A DNA stretch of 32,973 nt from Candidatus Arcticimaribacter sp. (GTDB taxonomy: Bacteria; Bacteroidota; Bacteroidia; Flavobacteriales; Flavobacteriaceae). The stretch lies in assembly GCA_011526275.1 (NCBI GenBank), contig WTJP01000140.1:1-32973 (forward strand). The letters are read 5' to 3'. Shown piece after piece: positions 1-8,590 of the stretch. Within the stretch, counting starts at the first letter, position 1. Every line of letters begins with the position of its first letter. The translations under genes and the position numbers were made by a program. The notes beneath the pieces were generated by a model. The model searched no databases and had not been told where the DNA came from. It saw nothing but the letters and a program-made list of their open reading frames with translations.

Positions 1-843
1 TTGGGGTTTTCTTTTACAAATTGCACCATTTCACCAATCGCCTCATCGAAGTCTTTAAACTCACTAATGATGTACCCTAGATCGTTGGCATGCCCTCCCC
101 AATCAATTTGAGAGCCTTCAATCATTAAGAAGAAACCATTCTCCCCTTGGCTTAGTTTTTTTAGCATACTAGAAGTTGCGGCTTGAAGTCTTGGTTTGCG
201 TCCTTCGCGGATGGGAAGTGGTTCGTCGTCGTTGGTGAAATAACCCACACGCTCATTCGTTGAAGCATCAAAGGCTTTAAGGTTGTTGGTGAATTCCCAA
301 TCGGTCATTTCTTTCAACAAGTTTCTGCGGTCGGCACGACGAATAAAGTGTTTTTTTCCTCCAGCAATAAAATAATCTACATCGCTCGAACTAAATTGAA
401 AGGCGATGTCTTCATATTTTTTTCGTGAGATAACATTTGCGTAAAAAGAAGCTGGCGTTGCATGCACCACACTTGAAGTGGCAATGAGACCTGTTTTGTA
501 ATCTTTTTCTTTACTCAATTCTAATATGGAAGAACGGTATTCATTGGACATGCTAATTCCAATGACACCATTGAGTGTTTTTACCCCACAAGCCATGGCG
601 GTTCCACTAGCTGCCGAGTCGGTGACCAAGGCATTGGATGAATGCGTTTTTGAAAGTCCTATTACTGGAAATGCTTCTAAGTGGGTTTTGTTTCCATTGG
701 CATACATCCCGGCGGTAATTTGCGACAAGCCTGTACCGTCTCCAATCATTAGGATAATATTGGTAGGTCCTTCTTGACAAAAGCTGAAGTGGGTACTAAA
801 TACCGTGAGAAATAAGAGTAAATAGGATCGCATAATATTCATA
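1..843 (-). pseudogene. alkaline phosphatase (PhoA family), frameshifted and cut by the window edge
   Basis: On the minus strand an ATG at 841-843 opens a typical secretion signal (MNIMRSYLLLFLTVFSTHFSF). At a run of five A (779-783, read as TTTTT) the frame is lost. The mature protein continues in another frame as CQEGPTNIILMIGDGTG and stays open to position 1. With one T fewer the two parts join as a normal signal peptide plus mature enzyme. The second frame shows the family hallmarks: the metal ligand motif MIGDGTG, the nucleophile motif VTDSAASGTAMACGVKT with the phosphorylated Ser, and FFLMIEGSQIDWGGHAND near the left edge. The enzyme would hydrolyse phosphomonoesters in the periplasm. 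A stop codon at 840-842 and the lack of an ATG before 749 in the second frame mean the full protein cannot be made as written. This is either a real mutation or a homopolymer sequencing error. The C-terminal part lies outside the window. Confidence 0.85.
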
Positions 844-855
844 GTTTCAATTACC

Positions 856-863
856 TAAAGTAC
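856..863 (-). promoter_or_regulatory. possible -7 element for the phosphatase gene
   Basis: The minus strand reads TACTTTAG, one mismatch from the Bacteroidota TAnnTTTG element, 12 nt before the ATG at 843. That spacing matches other promoters in this window. No clear -33 TTTG is visible. The rest of the 844-1012 gap shows no gene or RNA that I can recognise. Confidence 0.35.
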
Positions 864-990
864 GCATTATCGCGTATTGATTGCGAATTTACACATAAAT
901 TCTCACTGTTTATGACTGGTTGGTTCTTCACCTAGAAAACTACTGTGGAATATTTCCAGTTCCATTTTAGCTCGGGCTAGTCGCTTTTTT

Positions 991-998
991 TACTTTTG
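991..998 (+). promoter_or_regulatory. Bacteroidota -7 promoter element (TACTTTTG)
   Basis: TACTTTTG fits TAnnTTTG and lies 14 nt before the ATG of the DegT-like aminotransferase gene. Transcription would start about 7 nt downstream, giving a leader of fewer than 10 nt. The -33 box is not obvious. Confidence 0.55.
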
Positions 999-1012
999 AC
1001 AAAAATTGCGCT

Positions 1013-2143
1013 ATGGAAACCATCCGTATGGTTGACTTGAAAAGTCAATATTCACTCATTGCAGAAGAAGTCCAGTCGGCTTTAAGTGAGGTAATTGAGA
1101 GTACTGCTTTTATCAATGGTCCTGCCGTTCAAGAATTTCAAGCCAACTTGGAGCAGTATTTAGATGTAAAACACGTCATTCCTTGCGCGAACGGAACCGA
1201 CGCCCTGCAGATTGCCTTGATGGGGCTAAAATTAGCACCAGGTGATGAAGTCATTACTGCCGATTTTACTTTTGCTGCAACAGTGGAAGTGATCTCATTA
1301 CTGCAGCTTACTCCTGTTTTGGTGGATGTAGATCCTCAAACCTTTAATATAGATCCCAAAGCCATAGAAGCTGCGATTACCCCAAAGACAAAAGCCATTA
1401 TTCCTGTGCATTTGTTTGGTCAAGCTGCTAATATGGAGGCCATCAATGCCCTGGCTGAAAAACACCAGCTTTATGTAGTCGAAGATAACGCCCAAGGCAT
1501 TGGAGCAAGTTATACGTATGCCAACGGGACAAAAGCAAAAACAGGGACTTTAGGCCATATTGCAGCGACTTCCTTCTTTCCCTCGAAAAACTTGGGCGCT
1601 TATGGCGATGGGGGAGCGATTTTCACCAACGACGATGAGTTGGCTCATTTTATTCGCGGTATTGTAAACCACGGAATGTATAAACGATATTACCACGATG
1701 TTGTGGGGGTGAACTCTCGTTTAGACGCCATGCAAGCTGCGGTATTGAATGTCAAGTTGAAGTATCTCGACTATTATAACGAACGCCGAAAAGAAGCGGC
1801 TATTCGGTACACTCAATTGTTGGAGAACCATCCCAATATTGTGACACCCTATCGAGCTGCCGACTGTTCTTCTCATGTTTTTCACCAATACACTTTGCGC
1901 ATTATTGATCGAGATCGAGATGCGCTCGTTCGTTATTTAAACGACAACGATATTCCGTGTGGAGTGTATTACCCAGTGCCTTTACATCGTCAAAAAGCCT
2001 ATGCACAACCGGGGACGAACGAGGCACAATTTCCTGTTACTAATCAACTGGTAAAAGAAGTTATTTCTCTACCCATGCACTCGGAACTTTCGGTAGAGCA
2101 AATCGAATACATTGCTGAGAAAGTGCTAGATTTTTTAGCTTAA
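1013..2143 (+). CDS. DegT/DnrJ/EryC1/StrS-family PLP-dependent aminotransferase
   Basis: This 376-residue protein has the normal length for the sugar aminotransferase family. Visible features are the cofactor-binding stretch CANGTDALQIAL (about 58-69), VVEDNAQGIGA with Asp158 contacting the pyridine nitrogen, and SFFPSKNLGAYGDGGAI, where Lys192 should form the Schiff base. The family usually aminates keto-sugar nucleotides for polysaccharide or O-antigen synthesis. No other sugar-nucleotide gene is nearby, so the substrate cannot be deduced. The ATG at 1013 follows a TACTTTTG element; a second ATG at 1028 is possible. The stop overlaps the convergent hydrolase stop by 4 nt (TTAA). Confidence 0.9.
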   Translation: METIRMVDLKSQYSLIAEEVQSALSEVIESTAFINGPAVQEFQANLEQYLDVKHVIPCANGTDALQIALMGLKLAPGDEVITADFTFAATVEVISLLQLTPVLVDVDPQTFNIDPKAIEAAITPKTKAIIPVHLFGQAANMEAINALAEKHQLYVVEDNAQGIGASYTYANGTKAKTGTLGHIAATSFFPSKNLGAYGDGGAIFTNDDELAHFIRGIVNHGMYKRYYHDVVGVNSRLDAMQAAVLNVKLKYLDYYNERRKEAAIRYTQLLENHPNIVTPYRAADCSSHVFHQYTLRIIDRDRDALVRYLNDNDIPCGVYYPVPLHRQKAYAQPGTNEAQFPVTNQLVKEVISLPMHSELSVEQIEYIAEKVLDFLA

Positions 2144-2976
2144 TCAGTCAAGAAACTCACAATGCGGTCTAAGACCTCTGGTGTTCGTAAAATGCGATAA
2201 TGGCCGGTGTTGTGAACTTCTTCAAAAGTGGCTACCGACCAGTTCGAAGCAACTTCTTTCGATCGCCCCACGGGGAGCACGCGGTCGTTTACATCGTGTA
2301 AAAGCAAGGCCTTTTGAAATGAAGATTTAGGCGCATAGTCTTGAACGTTGACCTTGTCTACTTCAATGTCGTGATTGGCTTCTATTTTTTCGATTAAACG
2401 TGTAACCACAATGTAGGGTAAGCCTAAATAGGCTGCTATTTCTTCTAGTCGTTCTCTTAATTTATTGGGTACGGTTACCCCTACATATTTTTCCAATTTC
2501 AGTTCTGGGTGACTTCCTGTAGAAATCAAGGCAGCAACACTACCGAAAGAATGGGATACCAAATGTTGTGGTTCGAACTTTTGAATGAGGGAGGTCACCA
2601 AGTCAGTAAATTCAAAAGAAGATGTTTTTCCTTTACTACTTGCGCCATGAGACGGACCGTCGAAAGCGACTACACTAAAATTTTTCGCAAGTAGAGGCGG
2701 GACTAAATCTGCGAAATTCCCCGCATGCCCTTCCCAGCCATGAACGAGTAAAACGCTTGTTGTTCCCGTACCCCAGCGGTAGAGTTGTATATCAAAGCCA
2801 TTAAAGGCCAAAGTTTCTTTTTCCGCCTGATTTAAAACCTCGGTTTCGTGGGGTCGAATTTTAAATACCATGGGGGTGGTGAGGTATTGGTAGGCTTTAC
2901 GAACAAAAATAGCGGGGAACAGTCGGGCGATAACCCACACGGCCTTTTTTATCAAGAGATTTAGTTTTAAAATCAA
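2140..2976 (-). CDS. alpha/beta hydrolase
   Basis: This is a single-domain alpha/beta hydrolase of up to 278 residues. The oxyanion-hole segment LLVHGWEGHAGNF is at about 77-89. The nucleophile elbow SHSFGS places the catalytic Ser at about 143. The acid is probably Asp231 in LLLHDVNDRVLP, and the base His259 in NTGHYRIL. It is cytoplasmic, or attached by a basic hydrophobic N-terminus; the substrate is unknown. The start is uncertain. The longest frame begins with TTG at 2976, but a TATTTTTG promoter-like element on the minus strand (2974-2981) overlaps that codon. TTG at 2955 or ATG at 2871 are therefore alternatives. The gene is divergent from the amidohydrolase and convergent, with a 4-nt overlap, with the aminotransferase. 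Confidence 0.85.
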   Translation of the reverse strand: MILKLNLLIKKAVWVIARLFPAIFVRKAYQYLTTPMVFKIRPHETEVLNQAEKETLAFNGFDIQLYRWGTGTTSVLLVHGWEGHAGNFADLVPPLLAKNFSVVAFDGPSHGASSKGKTSSFEFTDLVTSLIQKFEPQHLVSHSFGSVAALISTGSHPELKLEKYVGVTVPNKLRERLEEIAAYLGLPYIVVTRLIEKIEANHDIEVDKVNVQDYAPKSSFQKALLLHDVNDRVLPVGRSKEVASNWSVATFEEVHNTGHYRILRTPEVLDRIVSFLTD

Positions 2977-3021
2977 AAATACATTAGAAAAGTTCTATCT
3001 TGAAGCAAAACAATACCGATT

Positions 3022-4296
3022 ATGAAAAAAATAAGTTTTTTGTTGAGCTGCTTTTTTAGCTTAAGTCTATTTGCTCAAACCACCTATTTGCATTGTGGGA
3101 AAGTATTTGACAGCAAAACAGGAAAAATCAAGAAAGAAATGACCCTAATTGTAGAGGGGGATAAAATTAAAGCTGTGGAAAAGGGCTATGTTGTTCCAGT
3201 AGCAGGAGCCACTGCCATCGACTTAAAAACAAAAACCGTTTATCCTGGTTTTATCGATATGCATGTTCATATTGAAAGCGAAAGTAACCCCTCACGTTAT
3301 CTCGACCGTTATCGTTTAAACGACGCCGATGTTGCTTATGATGCAGCTAAGCACGCCCACAGTACCCTTATGGCAGGATTTACTACTGTTCGCGATTTAG
3401 GCGGTTCTGGGGTAAATATTTCTTTACGCAAAGCCATAGCTGCAGGGAAAGTCCCTGGTCCACGTATTTACACTGCGGGTAAAATCATTTCTTCCACAGG
3501 TGGGCACGGTGATCCAACCAATGGGAATCGCGATGAATTGATGGGTGACCCAGGGCCAAAAGATGGGGTGGTCAATTCCCCTGCCGATGCTAGAAAAGCC
3601 GTACGTCAGCGCTATAAAAATGGCGCCGATTGGATTAAAATCACCGCCACGGGAGGTGTGTTGAGTGTGGCAAAAAGCGGTCAAAATCCTCAATTCACCG
3701 AGGAGGAAATCAAAGCCATTACCAGTACAGCGAAAGATTATGGTATGCAGGTTGCAGCCCACGCCCATGGTGATGAGGGTATGTACCGCGCAGTAGCAAA
3801 CGGGGTAAAGACTATTGAGCACGGTACTTTGATCGAAGAGAAAACCATGAAATTAATGATCCAGAAAAACGCCTTTTTGGTACCCACTATTAGCGCTGGG
3901 AAGTATGTTGCTGAAAAAGCAAAAATCCCGGGATTTTATCCGGCCATTATAGTGCCTAAAGCCATTGCCATTGGGGCACAAATTCAAGCGACTTTTGCTA
4001 AGGCCTACAAAATGGGTGTTCCCATTGCCTTTGGAACCGATTCTGGTGTATCCTTACACGGGGACAATGCCAAAGAATTTGGATTTATGACCGAGGTGGG
4101 GATGCCAGCGAGCGAAGCCATTCAAACCGCAACCATCGTCAATGCTGAAATCCTGAAAGCTGAAAACGAGCTGGGACAATTAGCCCCTGGTTTTTACGCT
4201 GATATTGTGGCCTCTGATGAAAATGCGTTGGAGAATATCGCTACCCTTGAAAACATCACCTTCGTGATGAAAAACGGGAAGGTCTACAAGCAATAA
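3022..4296 (+). CDS. secreted amidohydrolase (imidazolonepropionase / Xaa-Pro dipeptidase-like)
   Basis: The 424-residue protein begins with a signal peptide (MKKISFLLSCFFSLSLFA, cleaved before QTTY), so it is exported. The amidohydrolase metal site is complete: GFIDMHVHIE (His81, His83), DWIKITATGGV with Lys206 as the probable carboxylated bridging lysine, AAHAHGDEG (His247/249), KTIEHGT (His267) and FGTDSGV (Asp340). This pattern is typical of the subgroup annotated as Xaa-Pro dipeptidases or imidazolonepropionase-like proteins, which hydrolyse N-acyl or dipeptide-like substrates. The exact substrate is an open question. It appears monocistronic, and a strong intrinsic terminator follows at 4318-4362. 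Confidence 0.9.
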   Translation: MKKISFLLSCFFSLSLFAQTTYLHCGKVFDSKTGKIKKEMTLIVEGDKIKAVEKGYVVPVAGATAIDLKTKTVYPGFIDMHVHIESESNPSRYLDRYRLNDADVAYDAAKHAHSTLMAGFTTVRDLGGSGVNISLRKAIAAGKVPGPRIYTAGKIISSTGGHGDPTNGNRDELMGDPGPKDGVVNSPADARKAVRQRYKNGADWIKITATGGVLSVAKSGQNPQFTEEEIKAITSTAKDYGMQVAAHAHGDEGMYRAVANGVKTIEHGTLIEEKTMKLMIQKNAFLVPTISAGKYVAEKAKIPGFYPAIIVPKAIAIGAQIQATFAKAYKMGVPIAFGTDSGVSLHGDNAKEFGFMTEVGMPASEAIQTATIVNAEILKAENELGQLAPGFYADIVASDENALENIATLENITFVMKNGKVYKQ

Positions 4297-4313
4297 AGTA
4301 AACCGCTTAAGTA

Positions 4314-5198
4314 TTACTCGATCGCTCCTGAGTTCGTCTCGACTGAGCGATCGATTTTTTTTACCAACCCTTGAAGTACTTTTCCTGGTCCGACTTCAGT
4401 GAACTCGCTAGCACCATCTTCCAACAATTGTTGCACACTTTGGGTCCATTTTACAGGAGCCGTGAGTTGGGCAATGAGGTTGGATTTTATGGTTTCCGCA
4501 TCGGTCACTCCCGAAGCGGGAACATTTTGGTAAATCGGACAAATAGGGGATACAATGGAGGTGTTTTCTATTGCAGCGGCAAGTTTTGTCTTAGCAGGCT
4601 CCATTAAAGGGGAGTGAAAAGCTCCACCCACAGGAAGGGGTAAAGCACGACGTGCTCCTGCAGCTTTTAATGCTTCACAGGCTGTTGCTATGGCTTGTTT
4701 TTCTCCCGAAATAACCAACTGACCCGGACAATTGTAATTAGCAGCAACCACTATACCCTCGGTTTGGGAGCAGACGTCTTCAATCACTTGATCTTCGAGA
4801 CCTAGTACTGCCGCCATGGTACCCGGAATTTCATCACAGGCAGCCTGCATGGCCAGTGCACGTTGGTGTACAAGGCTTAAACCATCTTCAAACGAAAGTG
4901 CTTTCGCCGCTACCAGGGCTGAAAACTCCCCTAGGGAATGTCCAGCAACAGCGTCTGGACGAAAACGATCTCCCATTACTTTGCTTAAAATAACCGAGTG
5001 AAGAAAAATAGCCGGTTGAGTGACTTGGGTTTGCTTTAATGCTTCGGCATCTTCGCCAAACATAATATCGGTAATTGAAAACCCTAATATTTGGTTGGCG
5101 GTTTCGAAGAGGGCCTTTGCTTCACTTGAGCCCTCATATAAATCTATCCCCATTCCGGGGAATTGTGCTCCTTGTCCAGGAAATAAATAGGCGTGCAT
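4314..5198 (-). CDS. fabD: malonyl-CoA:ACP transacylase
   Basis: The 294-residue protein transfers malonyl from CoA to acyl carrier protein for fatty acid synthesis in the cytoplasm. Diagnostic motifs are LFPGQGAQFPGMG at the N-terminus, QVTQPAIF, AGHSLGEFSALVAA with nucleophile Ser88, Arg113 in HQRALAMQ, and GGAFHSPLM with catalytic His195. Length and motif order are normal. The ATG at 5198 lies 2 nt after the folA stop, so the two genes are probably one transcript. The last dozen residues are encoded by DNA that also forms the opposite gene's terminator hairpin, and they extend past the usual end of the fold. Confidence 0.95.
   Translation of the reverse strand: MHAYLFPGQGAQFPGMGIDLYEGSSEAKALFETANQILGFSITDIMFGEDAEALKQTQVTQPAIFLHSVILSKVMGDRFRPDAVAGHSLGEFSALVAAKALSFEDGLSLVHQRALAMQAACDEIPGTMAAVLGLEDQVIEDVCSQTEGIVVAANYNCPGQLVISGEKQAIATACEALKAAGARRALPLPVGGAFHSPLMEPAKTKLAAAIENTSIVSPICPIYQNVPASGVTDAETIKSNLIAQLTAPVKWTQSVQQLLEDGASEFTEVGPGKVLQGLVKKIDRSVETNSGAIE
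4318..4362 (+). terminator. intrinsic terminator of the amidohydrolase gene, inside the 3' end of fabD
   Basis: A perfect 10-bp stem (TCGATCGCTC at 4318-4327 with GAGCGATCGA at 4345-4354) is followed by eight T. It acts in the plus direction only; the minus strand has no T tract after the stem. It lies within the last codons of the convergent fabD gene. Confidence 0.85.
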
Positions 5199-5200
5199 AT

Positions 5201-5731
5201 TTATTGTTTTTCGTAGGTGATAAATGAATAGTTATACGGTTGGTCTTCGCTAGCGAAGATATCTTCTCGGGCTACTTCCTTCCATTGGGTTAAATCAATT
5301 TCCGGGAAATACACATCGGCTTCAAAGTCGTGGTGTACCCGTGTTAATTCGATACGGTCGCAACGCTCCATGAATAAACGATAGATTTCTCCACCACCAA
5401 TGATAAAAGGTTGAGCATCTCCTTTGATTTGCTCAAGCGCTGCTTCAATGCTGTGGACTACTGTTGCCCCAGCTGCTGTAAAATCTTTTCTCGTCGTTAA
5501 TACGATATTGGTACGGTTGGGAAGGGCTTTTGGCATTGACTCAAAGGTCTTTCTTCCCATAATAATGGCGTGTCCAGAGGTAAGCCGCTTAAAGCGTTTT
5601 AAGTCATTTGAAATATGCCATATAAGGTCGTTGTCCTTACCCAGAGCGTTGTTTTTGCCTGCTGCTGCGATTAGGGTTAGGATGCTTGTAGCGTTTTGTT
5701 CGTTCAACTGTATTGCTTTTTCGTCTTCCAT
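5201..5731 (-). CDS. folA: dihydrofolate reductase
   Basis: This is a DHFR of 176 residues from the chosen ATG. It reduces dihydrofolate to tetrahydrofolate with NADPH, regenerating the cofactor used by ThyA. Motifs: LTLIAAAGKNNALGKDNDLIWH, the acidic Asp43 in HISNDLKRFKRL, IIMGRKTFESMPKALPNR, and FIIGGGEIYRLFM. The frame stays open to 5836, but a TATTTTTG promoter element at 5805-5812 lies inside that extension, so the ATG at 5731 is preferred. Even so, about 16 residues precede the first beta strand, slightly more than in E. coli. It is followed by fabD after 2 nt. Confidence 0.93.
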   Translation of the reverse strand: MEDEKAIQLNEQNATSILTLIAAAGKNNALGKDNDLIWHISNDLKRFKRLTSGHAIIMGRKTFESMPKALPNRTNIVLTTRKDFTAAGATVVHSIEAALEQIKGDAQPFIIGGGEIYRLFMERCDRIELTRVHHDFEADVYFPEIDLTQWKEVAREDIFASEDQPYNYSFITYEKQ

Positions 5732-5804
5732 AGCATACAAAAGACCGTTGTTTTTTGCTTTGATTGTTTCAGTATCCAAGGTATGAATTATCAAATTGAA
5801 AGGG

Positions 5805-5812
5805 CAAAAATA
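5805..5812 (-). promoter_or_regulatory. -7 promoter element for folA-fabD (TATTTTTG)
   Basis: The minus strand reads TATTTTTG, an exact TAnnTTTG match, about 73 nt before the chosen folA ATG. It supports rejecting the longer folA frame that starts at 5836. Confidence 0.5.
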
Positions 5813-5869
5813 AAGTATATTATTGATTGAAAACACATTTCACCAAGACTTAAAAAGTTTTAATTCCTG

Positions 5870-5877
5870 TACTTTTG
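5870..5877 (+). promoter_or_regulatory. -7 promoter element (TACTTTTG)
   Basis: An exact TAnnTTTG match 13 nt before the ATG at 5891, identical in sequence and nearly in spacing to the element at 991-998. Confidence 0.55.
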
Positions 5878-5890
5878 AAAAAAGCCAAAC

Positions 5891-6925
5891 ATGCGACAGG
5901 ATTTTCCGCTACTCGACCAATGCCTCTATTTCAATACTGCTTACACTGCCCCTTTATCCAAAGCGGCAATGGACTGGCGTAAAGAAGATGATCTGGCCTA
6001 CTTCGATGGTGGGGATCACTATAAACTGGGGAATGAGAAAAACTATTTTAAAGAAGTAAGGGAGGCGCTAGCTACTTTTGCAGGAGCAGACAAAGAGCAC
6101 ACCTTTATCAGTTCGAATTTTTCGACTGCCCTACAGAATTTCTTGATTCAATTGCCGCGGGATTATCGTTTTTTAAGCTTAAAAGAAGAATATCCTTCCC
6201 TCACAGGTGTGGTGCAAGATTTGGGTTTTGAAACAACCCTACTCCCATTAACTGCAACGGTAGAGGAAGATATATGGGAAGCCTTGCAGCAAAATCACTA
6301 TGATGTTTTGGCCATCAGCGCTATCCAATATTCCAATGGATTTATTATTGATTTTAAACTTTTAGAACGGATCAAGGCCGCCTTTCCGTCTGTAATTATT
6401 TTAATAGACGGGACTCAATTTCTTGGAGCAGAAGCATTTTCCTTGAAAAACAGCCCTGTTGATGCTCTTTTTGGCAGCACCTATAAATGGCTCATGGCCG
6501 GGCATGGAACGGGGTATGCACTTATTTCTCCCTCATTGCTTCAACGTTTAGACCTAGGGCAAGAACGATTGGAAAGGGTGTATGACCGCGGTCAATTGTC
6601 TGTCAAAGCTGTGGGGACTTTATTGTTTTCTTTAAAGAAATTATTAGCCGCAGATTTTCAGGCCTTACTTCAGTTCAAAAAAGAATTATCACGACAGTTA
6701 TTTGAGGGCTTAAAACAACGAAAACTGTTGGATGAAGCTACCTTAAGCCGAAAAAATCATTCCTCCATTTTTATTATACAGGTGGGCGATGAGGTGTATA
6801 AAGAATTACTCGAAAACAAGGTGCGTTGCATTAAGCGCGGCTCGGGTGTGCGCTTATCGGTTCACTTTTACAATACCCAAAAGGACGTAGAACAACTATT
6901 CGTAATCCTAGATAATATCCTTTAA
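5891..6925 (+). CDS. aminotransferase class V-fold PLP-dependent enzyme
   Basis: The 344-residue protein belongs to the class V aminotransferase/cysteine desulfurase superfamily. The N-terminus [13 protein letters not shown] resembles the start of that family. [14 protein letters not shown] and [14 protein letters not shown] give the cofactor-binding Asp. [20 protein letters not shown] carries the Schiff-base Lys after the STY motif. It is shorter than IscS/SufS (about 400 residues), and I see no cysteine-loop motif, so a sulfurtransferase role is not supported. The substrate is unknown. It ends in a 4-nt convergent overlap with thyA. Confidence 0.82.
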   Translation: MRQDFPLLDQCLYFNTAYTAPLSKAAMDWRKEDDLAYFDGGDHYKLGNEKNYFKEVREALATFAGADKEHTFISSNFSTALQNFLIQLPRDYRFLSLKEEYPSLTGVVQDLGFETTLLPLTATVEEDIWEALQQNHYDVLAISAIQYSNGFIIDFKLLERIKAAFPSVIILIDGTQFLGAEAFSLKNSPVDALFGSTYKWLMAGHGTGYALISPSLLQRLDLGQERLERVYDRGQLSVKAVGTLLFSLKKLLAADFQALLQFKKELSRQLFEGLKQRKLLDEATLSRKNHSSIFIIQVGDEVYKELLENKVRCIKRGSGVRLSVHFYNTQKDVEQLFVILDNIL

Positions 6926-7746
6926 ATAGCAACAGCCCCTTTAATGAGTGGGTGGGGGTTATAGTCCAACAATTCAAAATCGTCATAGGTGAAAGCAAAC
7001 AAATCTTTCACCTCTGGATTAATGCGCATGGTGGGGAGTGTACGAGGTGTTCTGGTCAATTGCAATTCGATTTGTTCCTTGTGATTGGAGTAAATATGTG
7101 CATCGCCAAAGGTGTGGACAAAATCTCCAGCCTCAAGTTCACAAACCTGTGCCATCATCATGGTGAGTAGGGCATAAGAAGCGATATTGAAGGGAACGCC
7201 TAAAAAGACATCGGCACTGCGTTGGTAGAGTTGGCAAGACAGTTTTCCGTCGGCGACATAAAACTGAAAAAAGGCGTGACAGGGGGGGAGTGCCGCTTTG
7301 TTGTTAGCGACATTTTCAGCAAAACTTTTAGAAGTGTCGGGCAGGACACTGGGGTTCCAAGCCGATACTAACATTCTTCTACTATCGGGGTTGGTTTTAA
7401 GGGTGTGGATGATGTCTTTAATTTGGTCGATTTCTTCACTGTTCCAGTTTCGCCATTGGTGCCCATAAACAGGACCAAGGTTTCCGTTTTCATCGGCCCA
7501 TTCGTTCCAAATACGCACCCCATTTTCTTGGAGATACGCAATGTTGGTGTCCCCTTTTAAAAACCAAAGCAGCTCATGAATAATCGACTTAAGGTGCAAT
7601 TTTTTGGTGGTAACCATGGGGAAACCTTTGGAAAGATCGAAGCGCATTTGGTAGCCAAAAACACTTTTGGTTCCGGTGCCTGTTCGGTCGGTTTTAGTTA
7701 CACCATTGGTTTGAATGTGACGAATGAGGTCCAAGTACTGTTGCAT
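6922..7746 (-). CDS. thyA: thymidylate synthase
   Basis: ThyA converts dUMP to dTMP using methylene-tetrahydrofolate, producing the dihydrofolate that FolA recycles. From the chosen ATG it has 274 residues. Visible motifs are [50 protein letters not shown], the catalytic Cys156 in [39 protein letters not shown] and the canonical C-terminus IKGAVAI. The frame extends to a TTG at 7779 and an ATG at 7761, but a TATTTTTG element at 7762-7769 puts the transcript start at about 7755. The ATG at 7746 ([10 protein letters not shown]) also matches the usual family start. Confidence 0.96.
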   Translation of the reverse strand: MQQYLDLIRHIQTNGVTKTDRTGTGTKSVFGYQMRFDLSKGFPMVTTKKLHLKSIIHELLWFLKGDTNIAYLQENGVRIWNEWADENGNLGPVYGHQWRNWNSEEIDQIKDIIHTLKTNPDSRRMLVSAWNPSVLPDTSKSFAENVANNKAALPPCHAFFQFYVADGKLSCQLYQRSADVFLGVPFNIASYALLTMMMAQVCELEAGDFVHTFGDAHIYSNHKEQIELQLTRTPRTLPTMRINPEVKDLFAFTYDDFELLDYNPHPLIKGAVAI

Positions 7747-7761
7747 GGAAAAGCTTTTCAT

Positions 7762-7769
7762 CAAAAATA
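7762..7769 (-). promoter_or_regulatory. -7 promoter element for thyA (TATTTTTG)
   Basis: An exact TAnnTTTG match on the minus strand, 15 nt before the ATG at 7746. It decides the thyA start. Confidence 0.55.
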
Positions 7770-7836
7770 GCAACTCCAAGCAGGGAATTTAAAAGAAGTA
7801 GGAATTGTTTTTCAACAGCTTGGTTGATAACCTCAC

Positions 7837-8460
7837 TTATTCGTCCAGCTCTCCGCGTTTTGAAAGCTCATCACGAACTTTAGCTGCCCCTTCATAGTCT
7901 TCTTTTTTGACCAGTTGGTCGAGGAGTTTTTTTAATTCTTTGGTTTGCACTTTGGGAAGATTACCCATGACATTTTTCTCTGGATTTTGTTCCTCGATAA
8001 AATTCTTAATCCAGTTTTCATCGTTTTGACCAGTGCCGCCACTTTGAGCTCCCTCGGTAAAACCTGCTTTAGATAAAATATTCTCGTAGGTAAAAATAGG
8101 GGCGTCAAAACGTATCGATAGGGCTACAGCATCGGAAGTTCGCGCATCGATGATTTCTTCAATCTCGTCTCGCTCACAAATTAAGCTGGAATAGAAAACC
8201 CCGTCCACTAGCTTGTGAATGATGATTTGTTTCACCACAATTTTATAGCGTTCAAAGCACTGGGCCATTAAATCGTGTGTAATGGGGCGTGGTGGATTGA
8301 TTTCTTTTTCTAAGCCAATGGCAATGGATTGTGCCTCAAAAGCACCGATAATAACGGGTAAATTACGATTACCTTCTACCTCGCTTAAGATAAGGGCATA
8401 GGCGCCGCTTTGGGCTTGACTATACGATATTCCTTTGATGGTTAATTCAACAAGTACCAT
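7837..8460 (-). CDS. bifunctional nuclease-family protein (DUF151) with C-terminal UVR motif
   Basis: This 207-residue protein has two parts. Residues 1 to about 135 match the bifunctional nuclease/DUF151 family: VELTIKGISYSQAQSGAYALIL, NLPVIIGAFEAQSIAIGLE, PRPITHDLM, and the conserved DARTSDAVALSIRFDAPIF. After a variable linker (about 140-170), the C-terminal 35 residues (LLDQLVKKEDYEGAAKVRDE) form a UVR motif like that of UvrB/UvrC and McsA. The domain pair is common in Bacteroidota. Plant and archaeal DUF151 relatives have reported nuclease activity; the bacterial role is unclear. It stands alone and is divergent from pdhB across a 130-bp gap. Confidence 0.88.
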   Translation of the reverse strand: MVLVELTIKGISYSQAQSGAYALILSEVEGNRNLPVIIGAFEAQSIAIGLEKEINPPRPITHDLMAQCFERYKIVVKQIIIHKLVDGVFYSSLICERDEIEEIIDARTSDAVALSIRFDAPIFTYENILSKAGFTEGAQSGGTGQNDENWIKNFIEEQNPEKNVMGNLPKVQTKELKKLLDQLVKKEDYEGAAKVRDELSKRGELDE

Positions 8461-8563
8461 AATGCATTTGTAGCGAATACAAAGAAAACGATTTTAGATG
8501 AGAGCAGTCAAATTTTATAGAGAAAACAAAGTGAATTCAGACGAAAAATATGAGTTAAAACCT

Positions 8564-8571
8564 TAAATTTG
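8564..8571 (+). promoter_or_regulatory. -7 promoter element for pdhB (TAAATTTG)
   Basis: An exact TAnnTTTG match 19 nt before the pdhB ATG. I see no good -33 TTTG box. The rest of the 8461-8590 gap is AT-rich with no other feature. Confidence 0.5.
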
Positions 8572-8590
8572 CACCTAGAATAATGAAACC

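Noticed and set aside
844-1012. Possible small RNA or tRNA in the 169-bp gap, including the short inverted repeat GGAA-TAT-TTCC near 956
   Set aside because: The stem is only 4 bp, and no tRNA arms or terminator are visible. The gap is explained by two divergent promoters.
3424-3822. 132-codon ORF antisense to the amidohydrolase
   Set aside because: A shadow frame of a clearly functional gene, with no recognisable motif or own promoter.
5424-5786. 120-codon plus-strand ORF opposite folA
   Set aside because: An antisense shadow of the DHFR coding sequence; it also covers the folA start.
5732-5836. 35-residue N-terminal extension of dihydrofolate reductase
   Set aside because: It spans a consensus promoter element (5805-5812) and has no counterpart in the family.
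5891-6925. Reading the class V-fold enzyme as a cysteine desulfurase (SufS/IscS)
   Set aside because: It is about 60 residues too short, with no recognisable active-site cysteine loop and no suf or isc neighbours.
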